From Candidatus Electrothrix communis (GTDB taxonomy: Bacteria > Desulfobacterota > Desulfobulbia > Desulfobulbales > Desulfobulbaceae): a stretch of 64,000 nucleotides of DNA. The stretch spans positions 3,549,501-3,613,500 of the forward strand of contig CP130629.1 of assembly GCA_030644725.1 (NCBI GenBank). The letters run 5' to 3'. A model generated the notes under the pieces. The model was not told the DNA's origin. It ran no database searches and saw nothing but the letters and a program-made list of their open reading frames with translations. A program made the position numbers and the translations under genes. Positions 25,990 through 34,529 of the stretch are shown one piece after another (position 1 is the stretch's first letter; each line of letters begins with the position of its first letter).

Positions 25990-26886
25990 TTAGCGACCAA
26001 AGGTCGCTGTCGTATACTTTTTGTCACCGGAAGGGATGAAAGGAAGGTTCTGGAACACCGCCTTCAGTTGTCTGTTTTGGCAGTTACCCATACACATCCG
26101 ATCGCACATAGAAGGGAGTCCTATACAGTTTTTTTCGCATATTTCCTGGCAGCATAACTGACGTTCAAGGTCTCCGGTCACTGGATCCCGGACGCCCAAC
26201 ACTTTCTCCTCCTGCGTAATTGTTGCTGCACAAATATTCTGCTGCCCCCCCCTGCCGGTAAAGAATTGAGAGCCGGTAACAGTCACCGTATCTCCCACCC
26301 GAAAGTAGAAGACAGACGGACATTTAGCCGTTAATCGTTCTGGATAAACATGGATGGTCGTATTTTTTTGCTGGTTGGTTTCTATATCAAGATGCAGGCC
26401 CCTTCGTCCTGTCAAGGGCTGAACCCTGTATTCAACATTGCGTATCCGCCCTTGAATCTCGGTAAGGGGGCTTTCCCAAGGGCGACCGCATGTTGAGATT
26501 TTCGACATACTACTCTGTTGCAGCAGGGAAGTTTCCCGGACGATTTTTTGTTTTATCGCAGCGGAAGAGGTGTTTTTGTTGTGCTGGTATCCTTCTGGAG
26601 AAGGTTTTGATTTCCCGGGCGATATGGTTCTCTCTGTAATCGAATGACGGAGTGGAAAGGACCATAGGCTTCTTTCCACAGGAAGTTTTTTTTCAAGTTC
26701 TGCCCCGTATACAGCAGGGATAAATTGAACAGCTCTCCCTATGCTTTTTTCTGGAGATGGGTCCCAATGTGGTAAAAATCCAGCTGCAAGCAGGAAGGAA
26801 AGGATGAAAACGATTGTATTTTTTTTGAACGGTTTTATTTTTGCGACCTGACAATGGGAATAACGAAATTGAGTGTATATTTTCAT
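25990..26886 (-). CDS. Secreted or anchored protein with cysteine-rich C-terminus
   Basis: About 298 residues from ATG 26886 (MKIYTQF); the frame runs on to 26934. An N-terminal hydrophobic segment (NTIVFILSFLLAAGFL) is a signal anchor or peptide. The centre (GRIRNVEYRVQPLTGRRGLHLDIETNQQKNTTIHVYPE, VGDTVTVTGSQFF) looks like an OB-type beta domain. The C-terminus has a cysteine cluster (CCQEICEKNCIGLPSMCDRMCMGNCQNRQ) that could bind metal or form disulfides. Family not recognised. Confidence 0.7.
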   Translation of the reverse strand: MKIYTQFRYSHCQVAKIKPFKKNTIVFILSFLLAAGFLPHWDPSPEKSIGRAVQFIPAVYGAELEKKLPVERSLWSFPLRHSITERTISPGKSKPSPEGYQHNKNTSSAAIKQKIVRETSLLQQSSMSKISTCGRPWESPLTEIQGRIRNVEYRVQPLTGRRGLHLDIETNQQKNTTIHVYPERLTAKCPSVFYFRVGDTVTVTGSQFFTGRGGQQNICAATITQEEKVLGVRDPVTGDLERQLCCQEICEKNCIGLPSMCDRMCMGNCQNRQLKAVFQNLPFIPSGDKKYTTATFGR

Positions 26887-26962
26887 GCCGCGAGAGTAAC
26901 ACGGCATTCTCTCTGAGGAAAGAACATTTAGCAATAGCGAGTTAACTATTTTATATTGTTTG

Positions 26963-27073
26963 TTATTTTTTTAATTCCAAGGCATGGCCGTCGACATAAG
27001 GATGCCAGCAAGCGTGAATGCAGGATGGACCTTTACGGCAAGATCCGCATTGCCATTTGAGACTCCTCCAAGC
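26963..27073 (-). pseudogene. Cysteine-rich 36-codon reading without start codon
   Basis: The minus-strand frame between stops at 27074-27076 and 26963-26965 reads WQCGSCRKGPSCIHACWHPY followed by VDGHALELKK. The C-x2-C, C-x3-C spacing and the composition look like a real small protein, but no ATG, GTG or TTG lies in frame, so it is either the decayed 3' end of a gene or chance. The rest of the 26935-27311 gap shows nothing else. Confidence 0.3.
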
Positions 27074-27311
27074 TCATTTTTTGCCAGTTTAACTGGTTAG
27101 TGTTGAGACTACCAGAAAAATTTCTCTTTCCTCTTTGCAACGGGCAGATGGCGCTCATTGAAAATTTCTGCTGACGATCTGATGATCTGAAAAAGATCCC
27201 GGTAAATAAGATGACTTTTTTGGGTCACCCCTATATATTTGTTTGAGTCGATACCCTTTTTTCGTCCGTGATCGGATTTTTCATTGTAATCAACCAGCCA
27301 ATCAAAAAATT

Positions 27312-27578
27312 ATGCAGGAATTGACAGAAGAACTGAAAAGAAAACTTATTGATATCTTGAATCTTAGCGACCTAGAGCCGGAAGATTTTGACGAGCAGGC
27401 CCAATTGGTCGGCGGAGAACTCGGCATCGACTCCATAGATGTTTTGGAAATGGTGGTTATGGTTGAGAAAGACTACGGGATCATTATTAATAACCAGGAA
27501 GTCGGCCAGAAGGTCTTTGCCTCTCTTGCCTCCCTTGTAGAGTATATTCAAGAAAATTCGCAGGGAACATCCTCTTGA
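27312..27578 (+). CDS. Acyl carrier protein of lipid locus B
   Basis: 88 residues from ATG 27312 (MQELTEELKRKLIDIL); the frame extends upstream to 27243 without support. The phosphopantetheine serine is in GELGIDSIDVLEMVVMVEKDYGI. The DSIDVLE variant is seen in ACPs of polyketide-, aryl-polyene- or ladderane-type loci. The stop overlaps the TTG start of the next gene (TTGA), so carrier and ketosynthase are translationally coupled. Confidence 0.92.
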   Translation: MQELTEELKRKLIDILNLSDLEPEDFDEQAQLVGGELGIDSIDVLEMVVMVEKDYGIIINNQEVGQKVFASLASLVEYIQENSQGTSS

Positions 27579-29848
27579 CAATCCGACCGGTATATATCTG
27601 CGGCACCGGGATCATCAGCCCGCTCGGTGCTGATTATGCGTCAACGGAAGCAAAACTGCGGAAAGGGAACACAGCGATCCGCCCGTTGGACCTCTTTTCC
27701 CTGGTCCGGGGAAATCCTCTGCCTGTGGGGCAGGCCCCCCTGCTTGAAGATAGGGGAGATAGCACACTCTCTCTGCCGAGAAGCCACCGTTTGGCTCTTG
27801 CAGCAGCCAAGCAGGCTCTTCATAATAAGGGTGGTAAGGAGGGCTTGGCGTCAGGCTCCTCTTCAGAGGTCACTCCAGATGTCGTCATTCTCGGCACCAC
27901 CACCGGTGGTATCCTCACCACAGAAGAGCTGCTGTACGAACAGGTGAAGGAAAAACCGGAAAAATCGCGTTTCCGGTATCATGGTTTGCATACTATTGCC
28001 GCCTGTATCGCTGAGGCATGTCATTGCACCGGCCCGGCCCTGACCGTCTCCACGGCCTGCGCTTCCGGGGCTGTGGCCCTGGCTCTGGCCCTGCGTATGC
28101 TTCGCAGCGGTCAGGCGGAGACCGTGTTGGCAGGCGGGGTGGATTCGCTCTGTCGTCTCACCTATTTCGGTTTTCATTCCCTGCAATTGGTTGATCGAAA
28201 GGGCTGCAAGCCCTTTGATCAGGATCGGCAAGGCATGGCTGTTGCCGAAGGTGCAGGCATGCTTTTGCTCTCCACTGTCAAGCCCAAGCATTGCCGGGCC
28301 CGCTTGCTCGGTGCTGGCCTTTCCTGCGATGCCTATCATCCAGCGGCTCCCCATCCCGAGGGCAGGGGAGCCTTTGCCGCAATGGAGGCAGCCTTGGCTG
28401 ATGCTGGGCTGGCTCCTGATGATATCGACTATATCAATCTGCACGGCACCGGCACTCCGGATAATGATCTGGCGGAATCCAAGGCGGTGCGCAGATTGTT
28501 CAACACTGTGCCCCCGCTTTCCTCGATTAAGGGTGCCTCCGGTCATTCGTTGGCTGCTGCCGGGGCCATTGAGGCTGTCGTCTCGGTGATCAATGTTACA
28601 CAGGGCTTGCTCCCCGCCAATACCGGTCTTCAGCAGGTAGATCCAGCCCTGGGCCTATCTCCGTTGACCAAACCCCTTGAGCAGCCGACCAAGGCGGTGC
28701 TCTCCAATTCCTTCGGATTCGGTGGCAATAATGCCTCTGTGGTTATCGGAGCGCCGAATTTACCGGAAAAAGCGCATGGACAAACGGGTAAGGTGCTGGC
28801 GGTTCATGGCTGCTCCTGCCTGACCGGGGCCGGTGATCTGGCTGCTACCCTTGAATGCCTGCAAAACGGGGAATCCGCTGCCGGTTGCGCAGAGCAGGAC
28901 GTCATTGCAAAGAACCTCCCACCTCGTCTGATCCGCCGTTTGAAGCGGCTGCCGAGAATGACCTTGTCCTTGGCCCAGGAAGCGGTTCAGGCTGTTCAGA
29001 ATAATGAAGGGGGCGAGTTGGAGAAACCAGCAGCCGTCTTTATGGGCACTGGTTGGGGAGCACTTTCTGACACCTATGATTTCTTGACCCGGCTGCGGGA
29101 ATCGCAAGAGCAATTCCCCAGTCCCACGGATTTTGTCGGGTCTGTGCATAATAGCCCGGCCAGCCAGGCAGCGATTCTCTTCGGGGCGACTGGTCCCAAT
29201 ATCACCACCAGCGGGGGCGATTACTCCTTTGAGCAGGCCCTGTTGGCGGCCCAGCTCCAGCTTGATGATTCGATGCCTGCTCTTATCCTTGGTGCTGACG
29301 AGGGGCATTCTGAATTCTCACCGCTCTTTGATGCTTCGATTCCTCAGGGAGCCTCTTCGGCTGATCTTGCTGACGGCGGTGGGGCCTTGTTGGTGAATCG
29401 GAGTATGGAAGAGGCGATCTGTAGTCTACGTCTTCCCTTTTACCGGAGCAGTAGGGGTGAAGATCCGATGAATGCTCTTATTAAAACGCTTCACCACGAC
29501 TCCCAAGAAGTTGGAGATGCCGGAGATCTCAACAAGTACGCCCTTGTTTTGGTTGGTATTCCGGCAGCCATGGAAAAAGAGGGAGAAGAACAGCTTGCTC
29601 GTTTTATAGAACAGGCCTCGCTCACCGCCCCGGTCATTCGTTATCGCAAACAGATCGGCGAGTTTGCTTCGGCATCGGCTGTGGCTGCGGCCCTTGCTGT
29701 CTCTTTCATGGCAGCAGGGCGTATTTTCGGCACCTTGACAGAAACAGAGGATATCCTCTTGGATGATCAGAATAATGAACAGAAGAATACCATTCTTGTC
29801 TTGGGTCTGGGTGAATACATCACGGCAATGGAGTTTGAACGACTATGA
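27575..29848 (+). CDS. Double ketosynthase: KS fused to chain-length-factor-like domain
   Basis: 757 residues. Residues 1-400 are a complete ketosynthase with Cys162 (VSTACASGAVAL), His in NLHGTGTPDND and His in GASGHSLAAAGA. Residues 410-757 form a second thiolase-fold domain of the Ketoacyl-synt_2 type (FVGSVHNSPASQAAILFGATGPN, then TTSGGDYSFEQALLAAQ), which lacks the catalytic Cys and resembles chain-length factors and ApeC-like proteins of aryl polyene loci. A KS-CLF fusion in one chain is unusual; such factors are normally separate subunits. TTG start overlaps the ACP stop; the 3' end overlaps the radical-SAM gene by 4 bp. Confidence 0.9.
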   Translation: MTIRPVYICGTGIISPLGADYASTEAKLRKGNTAIRPLDLFSLVRGNPLPVGQAPLLEDRGDSTLSLPRSHRLALAAAKQALHNKGGKEGLASGSSSEVTPDVVILGTTTGGILTTEELLYEQVKEKPEKSRFRYHGLHTIAACIAEACHCTGPALTVSTACASGAVALALALRMLRSGQAETVLAGGVDSLCRLTYFGFHSLQLVDRKGCKPFDQDRQGMAVAEGAGMLLLSTVKPKHCRARLLGAGLSCDAYHPAAPHPEGRGAFAAMEAALADAGLAPDDIDYINLHGTGTPDNDLAESKAVRRLFNTVPPLSSIKGASGHSLAAAGAIEAVVSVINVTQGLLPANTGLQQVDPALGLSPLTKPLEQPTKAVLSNSFGFGGNNASVVIGAPNLPEKAHGQTGKVLAVHGCSCLTGAGDLAATLECLQNGESAAGCAEQDVIAKNLPPRLIRRLKRLPRMTLSLAQEAVQAVQNNEGGELEKPAAVFMGTGWGALSDTYDFLTRLRESQEQFPSPTDFVGSVHNSPASQAAILFGATGPNITTSGGDYSFEQALLAAQLQLDDSMPALILGADEGHSEFSPLFDASIPQGASSADLADGGGALLVNRSMEEAICSLRLPFYRSSRGEDPMNALIKTLHHDSQEVGDAGDLNKYALVLVGIPAAMEKEGEEQLARFIEQASLTAPVIRYRKQIGEFASASAVAAALAVSFMAAGRIFGTLTETEDILLDDQNNEQKNTILVLGLGEYITAMEFERL

Positions 29849-31206
29849 GGGTATTACTGATCTCCCCCAATACCTTGACCGTGCCCTACCCGGTGTACCC
29901 CATCGGGCTTGATTACGTGGCAAGCTCGATCCCGGCGCACCATGCAGTTCGTATTGCGGATTGCAATGTCCTTTCCCGTGAGGCATTGGGAGAGCTTCTT
30001 TCCGAGTATCAACCTGAAGTAATAGGTATTTCCTGTCGGAATATTGACAATACTGAGGCCGGAGATCCACTCTGCTTTATCAATGTCTATAAAGAGCTGG
30101 TCTCTTGGTTGCGTTCCCGTACGCAGGCGATCCTGGTTTGCGGTGGTAGCGGCTTCAACATCATGCCGGAAAAGATCCTGCCCTATTTTGATGTAGATTA
30201 CGGCCTTGTCGGCGAGGGAGAGCGATTCGGCCTGCTTGTGGAGGCCCTGGACAAGAAGCAGGAACCGAGCGAGATCCCTGGCGTGCTGGCGGCCTCCTCC
30301 TGCTCGCCTGACATCCCTACGGAGAAGGCCCCTCCCTGGGACGGTCAGCGTCATCGTACTTTCCAGCAGGAGGCAGAGCATTATCGCTTTTATCTTGAGC
30401 ACGGCGGCATGCTCAATCTCCAGACGAAACGGGGTTGTTCCTTCCGCTGCGTGTACTGCCCGTACCCCCATATTGAGGGGAAAAAACATCGCCTGGTTGA
30501 TCCCCAACAGGTGGCAAAAACCGCACTGGAACTGGAAGCGGCTGGGGCAAAATATCTCTTTCTCACCGATTCGGCCTTTAACTCGGATATTGACCACAGC
30601 CTTGCTGTCGCCAAGGCCTTTCAAAAGGCCGGGCTGACAATCCCCTGGGGCGGCTTCTTTGCCCCGATCAAGCTGCCTGTGGACTATTTCACGGTCATGG
30701 CCGATGCCGGGCTTGCCCATGTAGAATTCGGTACAGAATCCCTGTCCGATGCCATGCTGAAGAATTACAGGAAACCTTTCCGCGTGCAGGAGGTCTTGAC
30801 CGCCCATCAGCAGGCCCTTGATGCTGGTTTACATACGGCCCATTATTTTCTCCTCGGAGGACCTGGGGAATCTGCGGACACGATCAACGAGAGCCTGGAG
30901 AATCGTGAGCAGCTCAAGAAGACCGTGACCTTTTACTTTGTCGGGATCAGGATCTATCCTGGTACCGGGCTGTACGATATCGCCTTGGAAGAGGGGAAGA
31001 TCAATGAGACAACGGATCTCCTCCAACCTGTTTTCTATGAGCCTGATCTGATTACTCGGGAGCAGATTGATGAGATGGTCACGGAACGGGCCGGGAATCG
31101 GATCAACTGGATCGTTGGCTCAGGAGGGGCTCGGGCCGCTGAGATCGTCAGTAAAATGCACTCCAGAGGCTATGTCGGTCCTCTTTGGGAGTACCTGATA
31201 CGGTGA
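29845..31206 (+). CDS. B12-binding radical-SAM protein (lipid biosynthesis type)
   Basis: 453 residues. An N-terminal cobalamin-binding-like fold (MRVLLISPNTLTVPYPVYPIGLDYVASSI; EVIGISCRNID) without the DxHxxG base-off motif is followed by a radical-SAM barrel with CxxxCxxC in TKRGCSFRCVYCPYP (about residue 197) and a C-terminal part with YFVGIRIYPGTGLYDIA. Database naming of close relatives is, as I recall, lipid biosynthesis B12-binding/radical SAM. It could methylate, cyclise or rearrange an unactivated acyl chain. It overlaps the ketosynthase gene by 4 bp, so it belongs to the same operon. Confidence 0.88.
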   Translation: MRVLLISPNTLTVPYPVYPIGLDYVASSIPAHHAVRIADCNVLSREALGELLSEYQPEVIGISCRNIDNTEAGDPLCFINVYKELVSWLRSRTQAILVCGGSGFNIMPEKILPYFDVDYGLVGEGERFGLLVEALDKKQEPSEIPGVLAASSCSPDIPTEKAPPWDGQRHRTFQQEAEHYRFYLEHGGMLNLQTKRGCSFRCVYCPYPHIEGKKHRLVDPQQVAKTALELEAAGAKYLFLTDSAFNSDIDHSLAVAKAFQKAGLTIPWGGFFAPIKLPVDYFTVMADAGLAHVEFGTESLSDAMLKNYRKPFRVQEVLTAHQQALDAGLHTAHYFLLGGPGESADTINESLENREQLKKTVTFYFVGIRIYPGTGLYDIALEEGKINETTDLLQPVFYEPDLITREQIDEMVTERAGNRINWIVGSGGARAAEIVSKMHSRGYVGPLWEYLIR

Positions 31207-31229
31207 ACCGCACCTCAAGGCATAAGGTT

Positions 31230-33014
31230 ATGAAATTTCCTTACGGCATCTGCGATTTTCAGAAAATCATCAAGGAAGGATATTTTTACGCCGATCGGAC
31301 CGAGTTGATCCCCCTGCTGGAAGAAGCCGGTGACCAACTCCTGTTTCTCCGTCCCCGCCGTTTCGGCAAGAGTCTGCTCCTGTCCATGGTGGAAAATTAT
31401 TATGATTTGGCCAAGGAGGATAGGTTTGAAGAGCTCTTCGGTCACCTGAATATCGGAAAAAATCCGACCCCCAGGCATAACAGCTATTTTGTTTTGAAAT
31501 GGGATTTTTCAGCGGTCAGCCCCCAAGGGGCAACAGAAGAAATCAGGCAGAATCTGCATGATTATCTCAATGATCGCATGGATTTTTTCTCTGCTTATTA
31601 CCGTGATCGGCTAACGACTGAAATCCGTCTTGATAGGAAGAACGCCCTGTCTTCCTTTCAGTCCCTGCTCAATGCGGTCCAGCAGAGTGGACACCCGCTC
31701 TATCTGTTTATTGATGAATATGATAACTTCGCCAATGAAGTGATGGTTAGTGCAGAGCAACGGGGAGGAACAGATTATGCTACCCTGCTTTCCGGGGAAG
31801 GAGCGCTGAAGGCCCTGTTCAAGGTGATCAAGTCCGCCGCAGCAGGCCAGGGGCTGGACCGGGTGTTCATCACTGGCGTGTCGCCCGTGGTGCTGAGCGA
31901 TATCACCAGCGGCTATAATGTTGCGGAAAATATTTACCTGTTGCCGGAATTCAACCATCTTTGCGGCTTTCTTCAGGAAGAGATTGCGGAGCTGCTAAAG
32001 GAAATCACGGTGCATTGCGGTCTGTCGGAAATCAAAGCAACCGAGGCCTTGGAGCTGATGCGCAGCTTGTACAACGGCTATTGCTTCAGTTCACGTACGC
32101 AGAAGCGTATGTATAATCCAACCTTGGCTCTTTATTTTCTCAAGTCCTTTCAGCGTGACTGCGAATATCCGCAAAAATCCCTTGACAGTAATATGGCTAT
32201 GGATAGAGGGAGAATTCGCAGTATTGCCCGTATGCCCGGAGGGCAGCAGCTTGTCATGGAGGCATTGGCGGAGCAGCCCTCTGTCAGTATCCCGGAACTG
32301 GCTGATCGCTTCGGCGTGCAGGACATGCTTGCTGCTCGCAAAGATACGACCTTCATGGCCTCGCTGCTCTATTATTTCGGGGTACTGACCATCGGGGGGA
32401 AAGATGATTTCGGTAAAATCGTTCTGAAGATCCCCAACCTGGTGATCCGCAAACTGTATGCCGAGCGGATCCGGGACTCCTTGCTGCCGGATAATCAAAG
32501 CATGGAAACCGCCCGGCAGGTTGCGGAAGCCCTGTACCAGCAGGGAAATATCCGCCCTCTATGTGATTTCGTTGAGCAGAAATACTTCAAGATTTTTCAT
32601 AACCGTGATTATGCCTGGAGCAACGAGCTGACCCTGAAGACCGCTTTTTTGACCCTGCTCTTCAACGATACCTTTTACATCATGGAATCGGAGACTGCGC
32701 TGGAACGGTCGTATGCCGATCTCACCATGATCGTGCGTCCGGATATGCGTCAGTACGGCCTGCTGGATATCCTGCTGGAATTCAAATATGTCTCCTTGAA
32801 AGAAGCAGGGCTGAACGGAGAACAGCTTGAGCGGCTCGGTCCAGAACAACTCGGACAACTGCCTGCGGTACAAAGAAAACAGGAGGAAGCACGGCAGGGA
32901 TTGACCCGTTATCAGGGCAAGCTCCACGATAAATTTTCCGATCTGCTTAATCTGCGCAGCTTCAGTGTGGTTTCGGTAGGATTTGAACGACTGGTTTTCA
33001 CCGAAGAATCATAA
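31230..33014 (+). CDS. AAA-ATPase-like / PD-(D/E)XK nuclease (DUF1703) protein
   Basis: About 594 residues from ATG 31230 (MKFPYGICDFQKII); a TTG at 31185 would overlap the previous gene. The N-terminal AAA-ATPase_like domain has FADRTELIPLLE and the P-loop-like LRPRRFGKSLLLSMVENYY, with LYLFIDEYDNFANE as Walker B. The C-terminal PD-(D/E)XK nuclease-superfamily (DUF1703) part contains GLLDILLEFKYVSLKEAG. The family is expanded in many anaerobes with unknown role. It interrupts lipid locus B and has a small upstream gap, so it may be a cargo insertion. Confidence 0.88.
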   Translation: MKFPYGICDFQKIIKEGYFYADRTELIPLLEEAGDQLLFLRPRRFGKSLLLSMVENYYDLAKEDRFEELFGHLNIGKNPTPRHNSYFVLKWDFSAVSPQGATEEIRQNLHDYLNDRMDFFSAYYRDRLTTEIRLDRKNALSSFQSLLNAVQQSGHPLYLFIDEYDNFANEVMVSAEQRGGTDYATLLSGEGALKALFKVIKSAAAGQGLDRVFITGVSPVVLSDITSGYNVAENIYLLPEFNHLCGFLQEEIAELLKEITVHCGLSEIKATEALELMRSLYNGYCFSSRTQKRMYNPTLALYFLKSFQRDCEYPQKSLDSNMAMDRGRIRSIARMPGGQQLVMEALAEQPSVSIPELADRFGVQDMLAARKDTTFMASLLYYFGVLTIGGKDDFGKIVLKIPNLVIRKLYAERIRDSLLPDNQSMETARQVAEALYQQGNIRPLCDFVEQKYFKIFHNRDYAWSNELTLKTAFLTLLFNDTFYIMESETALERSYADLTMIVRPDMRQYGLLDILLEFKYVSLKEAGLNGEQLERLGPEQLGQLPAVQRKQEEARQGLTRYQGKLHDKFSDLLNLRSFSVVSVGFERLVFTEES

Positions 33015-33022
33015 AGCGCCCT

Positions 33023-34510
33023 ATGCCTTCTGATAAAAAAATACTCATCATCGGCTCCGGTATCGGCGGCCTTAGTACGTCAATTATCCTAGCAAAGCTG
33101 GGGTTCGAGGTCACCGTGCTGGAGAAGAATGCTCAGGCAGGCGGATTGATGCGCAGCTATCCCCGTGACGGTATTGAATGCGAAGTCGGGGTGCATTATC
33201 TGGGCTCTCTTGATAAGGGACAAGTTCTGCGGAAATTCTTTGATTATCTGGGAGTCACTGAGGATATTCCGGTCACCAGAATGGGGGAGAGTGGCATCAT
33301 TGATCGTTATATCTTTGATGCTTGCGGCAGTCAGCCTGTACAACCCACAGTCTTTGATGTACCGCAGGGAATGTCCGCCTTTGCGAAAAATCTCAATCAG
33401 GCCTTTCCCCTGGAACGAGAGGCAATCGCCGAAATCCTTTCCCATTTGCGCAAGGCGAGCGAGCAGTTGCACCGCCTAGATTTTCTCTATGGGACGGAAA
33501 ATAATTTTTCCCTGCTTGATCAGGCAGACTCCTTTGGTGAAATCCTCAATCAACTGAACTGCTCTCCGCGGCTTCGCAGTGTCTTGGCCGTGCCTTCCTG
33601 CTGGATCGGCGTCCCCTTGGAGGATTGTCCGGCCTATTATCATAATATGGCCCTGGCCTCTTACCTCTCATCCTCGTGGAGGCTGGATTGCAGCGGTTCG
33701 GATATGGCTGATGCCTTCAGTCGTCGTTTCCTGGAATTGGGTGGAAAGATTATAACCCGAGCCGAGGTCACCGGGCTGGAGGTTGAAGAGCGAGTCGTCA
33801 AAGGCGTTCGCTTGCGATCCGGAGAGTATCTCCCGGTTGAAACGGTGATCGGTGCCGTACATCCGAAAGTGGTTTTGCAGATGTTGCCTGAGGGCGCTGT
33901 GAAACCATCCTACCGACAACGAATCAGCAACCTGCACGATACCCACGGGATTTTTGCAGCTCATGTTCGTGTTGATGCGGAGAGCCATCCCGAGATCCCC
34001 TATAATATTTTCAATATTGATACGGACGAGAAAGGGAATGTTCCGGATCTGAAGTATTATCAAATCCGTAAAACGGAAAAAGAAGGTGCTAACCTCCTTT
34101 CAATCCTGACTTCAGGCAAGGATGAACTATGGGCACCCTGGGGGGGGACCGGCACCGGTCGGCGTGGCAAAGAGTATAGCGCTGTAAAAGAGCAGCATGC
34201 TGAGCAGTTACTTGAAGAGGCTGAGACCTTATTCGGTCCTTTTAAAGGAGCCAAAATCCTTGATACCTACACTCCCCTGACCATACGGGATTGGGTTAAT
34301 AGTCCCGGCGGGAGTGCTTACGGGGTCCAGCGCTCTTCCAGTCAGATGCTGTCTGCTGCTTTGCTGAACCGCACTGCTGTTAAAGGCCTGTATCTTGCCG
34401 GTCAAAATGTATTGGCTCCCGGTATCATCGGTGCTATCATGGGATCATTCAGTACGGTGAAATTAATTGTCGGAGCAGAGGCGTTTAAAGAAGACTGCTT
34501 GATGCAGTGA
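33023..34510 (+). CDS. CrtI/retinol-saturase-like FAD oxidoreductase (locus B)
   Basis: 495 residues. FAD motif ILIIGSGIGGLSTSIILAKLGFEVTVLEK, then QAGGLMRSYPRDGIECEVGVHYLGS, and the C-terminal GLYLAGQNVLAPGIIGAIMGSF. The HYLG pattern resembles all-trans-retinol saturase and polyene desaturase relatives. The 8-bp gap to the preceding gene suggests one operon. Together with the flavoproteins at 9014 and 11806 it gives three desaturase-like enzymes for the two lipid loci. Confidence 0.87.
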   Translation: MPSDKKILIIGSGIGGLSTSIILAKLGFEVTVLEKNAQAGGLMRSYPRDGIECEVGVHYLGSLDKGQVLRKFFDYLGVTEDIPVTRMGESGIIDRYIFDACGSQPVQPTVFDVPQGMSAFAKNLNQAFPLEREAIAEILSHLRKASEQLHRLDFLYGTENNFSLLDQADSFGEILNQLNCSPRLRSVLAVPSCWIGVPLEDCPAYYHNMALASYLSSSWRLDCSGSDMADAFSRRFLELGGKIITRAEVTGLEVEERVVKGVRLRSGEYLPVETVIGAVHPKVVLQMLPEGAVKPSYRQRISNLHDTHGIFAAHVRVDAESHPEIPYNIFNIDTDEKGNVPDLKYYQIRKTEKEGANLLSILTSGKDELWAPWGGTGTGRRGKEYSAVKEQHAEQLLEEAETLFGPFKGAKILDTYTPLTIRDWVNSPGGSAYGVQRSSSQMLSAALLNRTAVKGLYLAGQNVLAPGIIGAIMGSFSTVKLIVGAEAFKEDCLMQ

Positions 34511-34529
34511 TGGAAAGGAAAACATCTTG

